From Marinicella sp. (lineage in GTDB: Bacteria > Pseudomonadota > Gammaproteobacteria > Xanthomonadales > Marinicellaceae): a stretch of DNA of 64,000 nt. Location: assembly GCA_028284365.1 (NCBI GenBank), contig JANQRW010000022.1, forward strand, positions 1 through 64,000, in the 5' to 3' direction. Position 1 is the stretch's first letter; every line of letters starts with the position of its first letter. The translations under genes were made by a program, and so were the position numbers. The notes beneath the pieces were generated by a model. That model ran no database searches and had not been told where the DNA came from. It saw only the letters and a list, made by a program, of their open reading frames with translations. This document shows positions 12,501 to 24,500 of the stretch, piece after piece.

Positions 12501-15500
12501 AAAGAATCAGAGTGAAAATCAATGAAAGCCAGGCGATCAGAAGATAACCAGCTCACGGCATTGTTTTTAATGTCAACAGCCCCGTTTGTATCAATCTTAT
12601 GGTGGGTGTTGTCAGCCAAGGCATATAACCACAATCCACTTTCACTTTGGCCTGTATCAGAATTGATACCATCGCCTTCATAAAAAAGCTGGCCGGCATC
12701 AGGTGAACGTGTGACATCTCTGATGACAAATCCTAAATACACTGAATCTATTTCTTGTCCATCCAACCCGAAAGTTTTTAGCTCGCTGTTACCATAGCTG
12801 TTATGGATGGCATACAAAACCGTACCGGCTTCATTCCAAAAATGATGACTGAGGTTATCACCATTCAGTGGGGTAAATGTTTCTTGATCAGGATCATAGA
12901 TAATAATTTCTTGATTGATATTTCTGTATGCAAATAATCCACGTTTGCTTAATTGAACTTCCCTCATATTGAGTCGCCCAAAGTCATGGTTGTCTTGAGA
13001 ATAATCCACAGTAGACCTGACAAAACCAATCTGGTTGTCGTTATGAAATAAATCTATCAAAACTCCCGGCGAACTGTATCCGCCAACATCTGTGTTGTTT
13101 TCATTAACTGTGATGGGTAAACCCACATCCGTAGGTCTGGTGATGACTGGTTTGGCTGGAATGATTAAATCCTTTGGCGTACCTACTGCCACTGTTGAAG
13201 GCAGACTCTCATTGCCCAACTCATCAACAGCAGTCAAGTAATAGTAATAACTCACACCATTGGTCAGGTTCGTATCTATCAGCACAGGTTCTGATAATTG
13301 GGTAATCACTTCAAAACTACCATCACTTTGTAATGAACGATATACCTTGAAATAGGCAAATGTAGGGGCTGTATGTGCATTCCATTCGAGTCGTAAAGTA
13401 CCACCACGCTCTGGCGCACTGATGCTCATTCCGGTTGGCGCAGTCAACACCTGCTCACTAACCTCAATAGTGACCTCATTTGACATTAAGGAAACATTCC
13501 CAACCACATCAACAACTGCCACACGATAAGTATAATGACCATTAGGTAAGTCAGTATCAAGATGGGTCAGGGTGCTGGCATCTGGACTGATGAAAATCAG
13601 TTCATTGTTTCTGAACAAACGGTAGTGGTTCACATCTGCTGAAGTACTGGCAGTCCAACCCAAAGTGACCTGATTACCATTTTGAATCTGGCCATCAAGC
13701 ACCACCGGATCGGGAGGTGTTGTATCACCAACAGCTCCATTTTGGACTGAAGTCAGATCACTGGCAAAGCCATAACTGTTAACCGCGCTGACTTGTAAAT
13801 CATAATTACCATCGGTTAATGTGGCTATATAATTGAGCTGGTCTGTGAGCGGCTGGTGCCAGATTTTAACTTCACTCAGTTCGAAATTTGGTGTGTACGT
13901 ACCCACAGGAATCAACACCCGTATTTTGTCAGTGAGATACGGCTGCTCTCCGCTGAATGAAGCGGTCACATTTTCATTGCCACTGAAATCAGCCTGTGTA
14001 ATCCAGCCCACCGGTGATGAAAACTGTAACAAGTATTGATCAGGCTTGTTAACACCATAAAAACCTTGATTCCAAGTGATATCTACTTGTGTGATCCATT
14101 TGGATTCAGGTAACTGAATTTCAAAGAATACAGGAATACCATCAGATCGATCACTGTAACTTGGGCTCCAATAGGTGTTCTGCATTCCATCAAGTGCGAG
14201 ATGAGCTGAACTTGTGTTAGAACTCGCTGTAGCAATTAAACCACTGGTATAAGGCTCAATCACAAAAACCGGCTGTTGATTGATGTAAGGCAAATACCCA
14301 AAAACACCTGGTTCTGGTTGTTCCCAACTGAAATCCACGTCATAACCATTAACAGAAACAGTTGGATTACTGGGAGTCAATGGTACTGGACTTAACTGCA
14401 CAGCAACAGATTCTGTTCTGCTCCGATCTCCCTGAGTGGTTTCTTGATAAGCCGTCATTTGGTTATCACCTACTGTTAAGGTGAGGTTGCCAACTGTAAA
14501 GCCACCATCAGCATCGGCTAAAATTGTGGGCAAATCTTGGCTGCCTGAAGCATTGATGAGCTGTAACTGAATCTCACCCGCATGTGCAGTTTCACCGCTG
14601 ACTTCAAGAACCACAGGAGCCAACAACGGTGAATATGGTTGTGCCAGCTTAATTGAGAACACTTTAAAGATTTCTGAATCAACAGCGACGGACAAGTTAT
14701 CAAAGGTGTCCACCGCCTTGATTTGATATTGGTACGTACCATCGGCTAAATCACTGTCCAAATACTGATTGGCTGTTGTTGCTGAACCAGTCAGAACGGT
14801 ATATTCACTCTCAGGATCTGGCTCCAAACGTTTTCTGGCCACCAAATAACCTGCTAGATCTGCTTCAGAGTTGGCTAACCAGTTCAGTTGAATTTCACCG
14901 CCAGTGACTGAGCCACTAAGGCCCATAACAGCAGCAGGCGGTGTTAGATCGGTGTACTCAACCATCATTTGAGCGGGTGTTGCGTCAGTTTGTCCACCAA
15001 GGTCTGTTGCGGTCGCTCGTAAATACAACACATCGCCAAAACTTAAATTTAAATCCTGGGCATTAACCAATACTTCGTAAGGTCGTTGAGTTCGGGTTTC
15101 CAATACTTGCCACACCACTGCATCGGTTGAGTAATCGAAAACAACTGACGCGACATCCACATCATCAGAAGCAGCAATTACAATTAAAGGTGCCTCAAAC
15201 TCGTGACCATCTGCTGGCGTAACAAACTGGACATCAGGTGGTCGTTGATCTATGTTCACTTGTACGATGTTACTGTTCGCACTGGCATTGTTTGCTAAGT
15301 CTACAGTTACAATAAAATATTCGTGATTACCGTCAACTACGTCTTCATCAAGATAACTGATGTCAGTGATGATGGAAGACTGAATGGTTCCATTACCTGA
15401 AATAATCTCACCATTGCGATAAACCAGATAGCCAGCCAGGTCAGTTTCACTGTTGGCCTGCCAATTCAGGGTCACGTCATTGCCATTGGCTAACTGATAA

Positions 15501-18500
15501 GTCAGGTTAACCGGAGCCGCCGGTGGTACATTATCAATTCGGATGCGGCGTTCCACTGTTGCCAAATTCCCTGATAAATCCTCTGCTTCCATACGAATCA
15601 GATAATCTGCTCCCTGGATTAATGATGAAGTATCCAGTTCAGCCAGTTTTTCACCCGCCACTGGTAAAGTCGACTGTGCTATAAGTAAGCCGGGTGCCGG
15701 ATCAGTCGCCAGTCGGTAATACAAACGCATCACTTTAAAATCATCAGTGCTATTGACTGTGCCAACAACATCAATGATGCCACTAGCCAACTGACCATTG
15801 GTTGGCTTAAGTAAAAATACTTCCGGTGCTGTGGTATCGACCACCACAAGTTGACTGTTACTGGGATGACTGATGTTATTTGCTCCATCAACAGCCAACA
15901 CCCAATAAGTAAATTCACCATCTGGTAAGGATAAATCCTGGTAACTGTTTTGAGTAATCAGGTTCTGGTTCAGTAGATGATTGTTGCGGTAAATTTGATA
16001 GCCAATGACATCTCCAGAGACTGATGGCTGCCAGTTTAACTGTACATCATTGCCATTAACCCGCTCGGCATTGAGGTACAATGCTGGCTCAGGTGCCGTG
16101 GTATCCAGCATAAATTCAACCACAGTTTCAGCACGCAAACCAATCTGATCCTGAGCCAATAGTCGTATCTCGTAATTGCCGGAATCCAAGCCATGTGTCC
16201 AGCTATATAAAGTGGCATCGTTTATTTCATCTATTCCAGAATGAATCAGATGCCATTGGTTATCTGGGTCGTTATTTCTTCGATAACTGAGATGATAGAA
16301 AGATAAATTAGGATCTGTGACTGTGCCCTTGATTGTTATGGTCTGTCCTTGTAGTGATTGATTAACCGGATGGTTGAGTACTACCACAGGTGGTTGTGTG
16401 TCCAAAGTAACCTGGTGAACGGCTTCAGTTTCCCAGCCAGCCTGATCTACCGCCAATGCCCTGAATAGATACACCCCATCATTGACGGTGATTGGCCAGT
16501 CAAACATAAACTGGTCTTCAATCAACTCATCACCGGTGGTTAATTCCTGCCACACAGGCGGCTCAACATCTGGACTGATGAATAATTGGTACTCATGGAA
16601 GTTATCATCAGTGATGTTACCAATGACATGTAACTGACCGTCCATACCTTGAAAACTGATGTCTTTAGGGTATTCAAGATTAAGCACCGGCGGGTTGTTA
16701 TCCACTTTAAACTGATGCGTATGCAACAACTGATTGCCTGCCTTATCCTGTACCAAAACCTTCAATTCATAGCTGGTCTCTTCCAGTTCTGTCAGCAAAA
16801 ACAGGTTAAAGTCACCAACAGCATCAGCGTTCAAAACCTGGATCTCTGGTACAAACAAATCAGCAGGCTGTAACCACGCGCTCAATTGTGCTGGGTTATT
16901 TTCAAGCAAGTTCAATGCCATTGACCCTTGACCTTTGATGACTGAATTGCTGGGTGTTACTGTAACCACTGGTGGTGTTGTATCAATATACGCCTTCAGA
17001 CTTAAACTTTGTGAATTCCCCACATTACCAATTTCTGTTGCTGTGGCCACCAAATGATATTCACCATCAATAACCACCTGGCCAGAATTATCTGTGCCAT
17101 CCCAAATAAGCTGATGCGCTCCCTCAGGCAAGGATTCATTTAACAACAGTTGCTTGACCTCATTTTGATTCACATCGGTTACAGTTATGCTCACTTCGGC
17201 ATTCAAATTCAAACCAAAATCAAGCATCAACCGGTCTTGTTCACCATCGTTGTTAGGAGAGACGTAGCGAGGTGTTAACAAATAACTCCAGAAAATGTTC
17301 TGTTGTTCAGTTAAATTAACTGAGATGGTTAGTGTATTTTCATTGCCTGCTAAATCCTTCACTGTAAGCCTCAGTGGGTATGTGTCATTAATCAAGCCAC
17401 TCAGATTCCACAACCCAGTTACAAGATCAAATTCTGGCCGCTCAACAATTGGCTGCACTTCTGTCACAATCGGAGCCCAACTGCCATTCACCTGATAATC
17501 CAGTTCAACTGTGTCGATATTCCCCTCAAGCACTTCAGCTTCTACTTCTGTTAAAGTCGATACACTCTGACCGTTTACTGGTTGCGAGAAAGATAATTCT
17601 GGTGAGGTGTTATCCACCACAATCTTATTTTTTAGTGTTTTAACCAAGCCACAACCATCTGTTATCGTGAGCACAATAAAGTAAACACCATCAGTAACAG
17701 GAGTACCATTGACCATACCATCCCAACTTAGACCGTGAACAACGCCTGCATTGGCAGTAAACGTTTGTATGTTTGTGATGTGGTCATCCAATGCATTGCC
17801 CTGGCTGTGGTACAGATCAACTTCAACCGCCACCTGTTCATTGGCTGTTAGTTCGTTGTATTCAGCTGGTTGTATACTGGAAACATAAGTGGGTGGATAA
17901 CTGATCGCATTTGAATCAATGTTTTCACCAGTATTATCACGTACCACAACATCAACCAATGAATCAATATTTACCGCAACCACATCACAACTACTCACAC
18001 CTGTGGAATTAATCGTCTCAAATACCAGTGATGTTTGTCCACTGAAGTATGGCATTGAAAAACTAACCGATGAACTCCCACCAGAATAAGTCAGTTTTGA
18101 AACAAAATCATGGTCGTTATATACGAAATCATCAACACCACCCACAAGCTGATTGTTGGCTACATTCCTGATGCTTAATGCATGACTGGCATTATTGGAC
18201 AGTGCCAATTCATAGGGCACACTGATACGTGCCGTCTCATCGCCCTCAGCAGCACAGTAGGAAGCCATCGAGTCAGGACTTATCACCTGAGGACTGATGT
18301 TTTCCTTCTGTACCAGAAAAGTATAAGACTCAACCGCCTGATGCCCTTCAAGGTTGGTATACCTCACAAAATACTGGTACTCACCTTCAGCATAATCTGC
18401 TTTGTTCAGTGTAAAAGTATCACCATAAAACAAACCATCCTCACCAGGTTGTGGTGTTGGATCTGTTGTGGCATAAAGCAGCACTTCCTGCCCATCAACC

Positions 18501-21500
18501 AGTCGATAAGCTTCCATAGAAACCAGTTGGGAATCTGAAAACCTGAAAGTACCACCCAAATTAAGCCTGATCAGATCATCCTGTTCAGCTTGAGGGTTAC
18601 AATAATCCTGAGTTTTAAAATACTGCTGGTTATGGTCATCCAACAGACAGATACCAGATGAATCATTAGAACCCAGCTCTATCGATATATCTTTCTGACT
18701 GCTTAACCAAGTGGCCTCACTGGCAACATAACAGCCTTTTTTGTTAAAAGCATACAACTCAGCAAAGCTGGTACCATCGGTTTGCCTGCTGAAAATTGGT
18801 CGTAAATAATCATCTGAAATACTTTCAGGATATTCAACTCTGATTTGATGGCTGGATGTTTCATATTCATCAAATGGCCCATAACGCCATAAATAATAGT
18901 CATATTGATCAAGACTGGCCTGTTCTATTGCATCACGAGCCAGGTAAAATTTATCAAGGAAATCATCACTCAAGACTTTTATACCATTGCTTGAGGCTAT
19001 AGCTTGTAAAGCTGCTTCAGGATCATCAGAGAGAATGGCAGATTTTACTGACGCAAAAAAGTTAATGTTAGGTACTGCCGGGGTGAATTGAAAAGCCAGT
19101 TCGTGGTTACCACTTCTGACATAGTTAACAAATTTTGCATCAACCTGAATGAGGTCCGGTACAAAAGGAACCTGACTGACAAAATCAAGCAGCATGTTCT
19201 GATCCACGATCAAGACATACGCGTGAATCTCATTCCTTTCCGACCTGAATTTAACCATCCCCTCTGGCAATCCTGCGGTTGTTAATTCATCCGCTTCATC
19301 AAAGTAGTCACTGACGGCAACCACATCGGCAGGTTCTGTTACTACCTCTATGGTGTGTACTTGCTGATCTACACCTTGTCCCTGAACGTAATTAAACTCA
19401 AGTACAACAGAGCCAACTTCCTGAGGTGAAAAAGTTTGTACCACAAAAGCCATCTCCTGATTCACTTCCTGATTGAACAAATCTTCATCAATCTGCTGAG
19501 TGAATTTATAGAACTCCTTGTTACAAATACGACCATGAATAACAAGAGCGCAATCATCTATTTCAGCCTGGGAGGATGATGCTTCACATTCTGATTCTTC
19601 GGGATCACATGCTTTGAGGACTCTTTTCTGTACCGTCTTTGAATCATCTTTTTTTCTCAATTCACCGACATATAGCTTGTCAACAGTAAAATGATAGGCC
19701 TCACTCACACCAATATTGCCCGCATAATCGATGACTTTGATTCGATAGGGCCGATTGGTAATAATTTCATCAACATTGAAAGGTGTGACCCTAACAAACT
19801 GCTCCCTTCCCAAACTGATCCAACTCCCGGTATCATCATAGTATTCATAAGAATAATCCAGTCCATCAATACCCCCTTTTATCTCCCAGGGATCTTTATA
19901 GTAACTTAAGGCTTGGCTTAAATCGAAAGTGATCCAATTACCAACTTCTTCATTAACAGAGTAGTCTCTTACAAATGCTTGTGGGGGAGAAACATCAAGC
20001 ACAACCGAAAAACGATAACCTGAGAAAACAACCTGATATTGGCCTGAAGGCAATGCCTCACCCGCATCATTTAAGCCATCCCACACCAACTGTTCATGAC
20101 CGCTGTTTAGGTATTGGTTCAGGAAACTCCGTACGACCTCACCGTTGCTGTTGCGAATCTGCACAGCCAACTCAGTGGTTCCCACCACATCAAATTCAAT
20201 CAAAGCCTGATCTTTGATACCATCACCATTGGGCGAGAAAAACTCAGGGGACACGGCCACATTTCTGATACTGATGTTACTACTGGGAACAAAAACCTGA
20301 GCAACATCTTCAAGCTGATTTCCGGCCAAGTCATAAACCGTTAACCGGATGAAGTATGAACCGCTCACAACTGGTGTCCAGGTCTGAAATAACTCATCAA
20401 TTTTAGGAAATTCGCCAGAATTAATGGGGTGCCATGTATTATCAGCGGCATATTGATTCTTGTATTCAAGTCTATAATGTGAAAAGTTTTGATCAAAAGC
20501 CGAGCCTGATATATGAACTTGATCATCAGAGAACTTTGCACTCACAAACGCTGTTAGATTCGTTGTTGGTTGATAAAAACCATCTCCATCCTCACCAACA
20601 GGAGTACAGCGCAATGGTTGGTTCAAACCAGAATAATTCTGTATCCTTAACTTTTTAACTATTGATGTGGTTTTTTCAAACCGTGGGTGACGATTGCCTG
20701 GCGAATCCAGATGATATGAAAAGCCCTCTGGGAAATTCAACTCCAATGGTTCAGCCTCTCCATCAGCACCTTTTAAATAAATTTTCTCATCGGCAAGAAA
20801 ATAATAACTGTCAGGTTCAATGAAATCGTTACTCACTTTACGTATACGATCCAGTTCAGTTATTTCAATAGTATGCAGGTTAGCATAATCAATCTTGATA
20901 TACTCGGGTGCTGGACTTTCAAAAGAAATTTCCGCACTACCAAAACGCTCAATTTGCAACTTACCAACCAATCGAGGCTGGTATGACACATAAACCTCGG
21001 TAGGACTGACCCAGGCCACTTCCTCAACCAGACCTGGATTAATCCTCAAATCAGTCAGATCATCAAAATCATAAACCACCCTACCTGATTCACCATTATT
21101 GAAAACCAAACCGTTTAATGATCCATGACGTTGAATAATCAAATCCTGAAAGTACTGGAGATTATATGGGTTTGAATGAGTAAATTTTACATTACCTAAA
21201 TCATCATATAGAGCAAGCTCACCATCGCTGAAGATCAAAAGCTCGTTGTAAGGAGATAAAGTTGGTTTTTCATCAGTTATGGACTGGTTATTTTTAGTCA
21301 ATCTCTTAATTTCCCTGAGATTATCAGCCTCACTGCCATACCAAACGATGTCTTCAAAACCGTTGATAACAAAGTTTGATGCATCTTTGGAAATTTGGTG
21401 TTCTGAGTAATGACCCTCTCCACCTTGAGGTGTTAACAACACTGCATTCTCGATATCATATTTAGGCAGGTAGTGGTATTCATAACCAGAAGCAGAGGTC

Positions 21501-24500
21501 AAATCTTTTCGCAACAACCAGCCATTATCAAGCTCAAAAAAATTATCATCATGGTCGTGATCCAAACCAACAGCCATTTCCTCAGCTGGCCTTAAGGCAT
21601 CATAAAAAATTTGGAAGTGGCCTTCATTGCCAATAGTTTGAGAAAACACCACAGCAGAATCTCGACCATACGTTTTAGCCTGAAATTGATCCAAAGGATG
21701 ACTCAATAAAGCTTTAGTTTGCAGGCTATTTAAATCCAGTTGGTACATTTTCTGTGAACCTAACTCGTGAGCCAGAAAAATAACCTGACCTGAATTAATA
21801 ACTCTGAATGAGCCTATTGTTCGATTCTGTAAAAATAAATCACTTAACAATGGCACAACTTCACTACCATCGGTTTTTATTTTAAACAGTCCTTTTCTGA
21901 CGAAGCCTTGTTTATCATCATACCTGCCTACAATCAGATATTTTCCATCCTCAGAAAACGCTCCTGTATCAGCATAGTTGATAACACAACCCAGATCATA
22001 AATATGCCCTTTGCCCTGACTCATGGCACTTAGCAAACCACTTCGATTGGTATCTACATACACATTCAGGAATTTTGTGTACCCAGAGCTTAATCCATCC
22101 AGTCGTATAAGATACAGACCATCCTTTACAACTTTACCTACATTATCTCTACCGTCCCAAAGCCATTCACCATATGTAGCACTTGTGGTCAAGGTTTCAT
22201 CAAATGCTCGCACCAACCTTGAATGAGGGTCGTAAATTTTCATTTTATAATCATCAACAACATCAAAATTGAACGCTATTCTGGTCGTGTCTTTTATCCC
22301 ATCACCGTTTGGTGAAATGTATTTTTCTGTCAGGTAAAATTGGCTGTCCTGTCTATCAAAGTTAATCAATGTTTCATTATTGAGCTCATTGCCTTCAGCC
22401 ACATCATTTAGCTCATCAACAACAACTTTTAGCTGTTCTGTGGTTTCAGCATCACTCAAAACAAAATTGAACTGCGTTACCCGACTTTCTCCAGGCGGCA
22501 ACTGAGCAAGCTGGTTTTCTGCCACAAACTGTTGACCACCTGTATCTTCATCAATGGTATAGAGCTTGACCGATAGGTTATTGATGTTTTGCTCACCAAG
22601 ATTATCCACTGCAACAGTAACCATCAAAGGCTGGCCTGGTACAGGTTCAGAAGGAGACAGACCAACACCAGCATTGATCACCCTGGCATCAGGTAAACTC
22701 AAGAACCGTATGTCTGGTTTTATGGCTATGTTGTCATTTTCATTAAATTCATTAACAGCATTATCAGGATCCGCATGAATAATCAGTGTCGCTTCCCCAT
22801 TCAGTGTTAATGGGTCTATTGTCCATTGCACTTCTCGGCTCGAATTGGCGGCAAGTGACAACTCAGTTAATGATTCGATTAGCGTAATGGGTTGGTCCGG
22901 ATATTGATACGATAAACTGATATCAAAACCTGGGCTGGGAACACTCGAATCATTAACAACATCAACAGAGACAGTAAATGGTTCACCAGCAAGCCCTGGC
23001 AACGGCAAGAGCATGACATCATCGACGTGCACTGACAGGTTAACCAGACTGTTGGCATTGACAGTAACAGGAATACTTGCCTGATTATTTGACTCATTGG
23101 TTTCACTGATCACGTTACCATGATCGACAATGAACCTCATCGAGTATTCATCTATGCTTTCTGGAGTCCAACTAAAACTGCGGGTCAAGGATGCGCCTGC
23201 TTCCAGAGCCACAACATGATTTTCATAAAGCAGCACTGAGTCATTAACAGCATGATCCAGAAACACTTGAATATTAAAAGGCGGCACATCTGCAGTTCCG
23301 CGATTATTGACCACAAATGAAACTTCCTGGTCAAAGCCTTGTGTCCATTGTGAAGGCATCATCACATCTGCTGCAGATATAGATAAGTCAATTGATAAAT
23401 TACGTTTGATAACCAAATTGTAACTGTTATTAAGCTCGTTTCTTTCCAGATGAGAATTTTCTTGATCAACATGGACACTCAAAGAAACATCACCTTGTGA
23501 AAAACCTACTTGTCCACCAAGGTTAAACAAATGCTCCTGACCAGGCAAAAAATCAGCCACTGTTGCCGACAACACCCCAACTGAACCATCTTCGTTGTTT
23601 TTAACCAGTTGCAGTGGAACAGCTGTTAATGCCTGACTGGACAAATTAGCTACTTTGAAATCTACAGAAACATCAAAAGGCAATCTATCGAATGAATGAG
23701 GCTGATAACTGACTGAACCTGCTTGTATGACCAATTCTGGAGTTGCTGTCACCGGTAATACTTCGATCGAAATATGGCCCTCATTGTCATTTTCATTGGA
23801 CTCAACGATCAGATTCTCGTGGTCAACTCGTACAGTAAGTCCTAATTCACCGCTGTAGTTGGTAGTGTCCAAAATCATGAAAGTGTTGGCTGTGCTGTTG
23901 GCCGCAAAAACAGGAATGGTGGCTGTTGTCAGTAATTCTTGGTTGTTATACAAGCCAATTGTTACCTCGGTCTCATCCGATTCACCCAGATTGCTGACAA
24001 AAAATTCTATTGATACCTGCTCCCCTGCCACTGGTCGATCATTTGAAGGAGTGGCTGAGTCCAAACTGACATTTATGTTTTGGTCATTATGTAAGGCTTC
24101 TAATGCCAATGCAGTTGAGTAGAAACTACCTTCAAATGACCCATCCAAACTCTGCATGGTGGTCAGTTTGGTTTGTGCATCTGCAATGGCTTGGTCGTAG
24201 CTTTGGTTGCCTGCTCCTCGTAGAGCACTAATTGCCAAAGCTGTTTCATGTACTGTAACTTCACCGCTACCAAAAGCACCATTAACATGCTGTTTGGCCA
24301 CAATAAACTGTCCCAGGTTTTCTTTAATTGACTGATCCTGAGTGATGTAATCTACAATGGTCAATAATCGTGCGCTGCTTGAAAAAGCACTCTTACCGCC
24401 AACACCATATCCCACACCGCCATCACTGTTGATGCTGTTCATTAAATACAACTTGCTACTGGCTGCCACCGAAAACGCATCACCTGCCGCAACCTTTAAC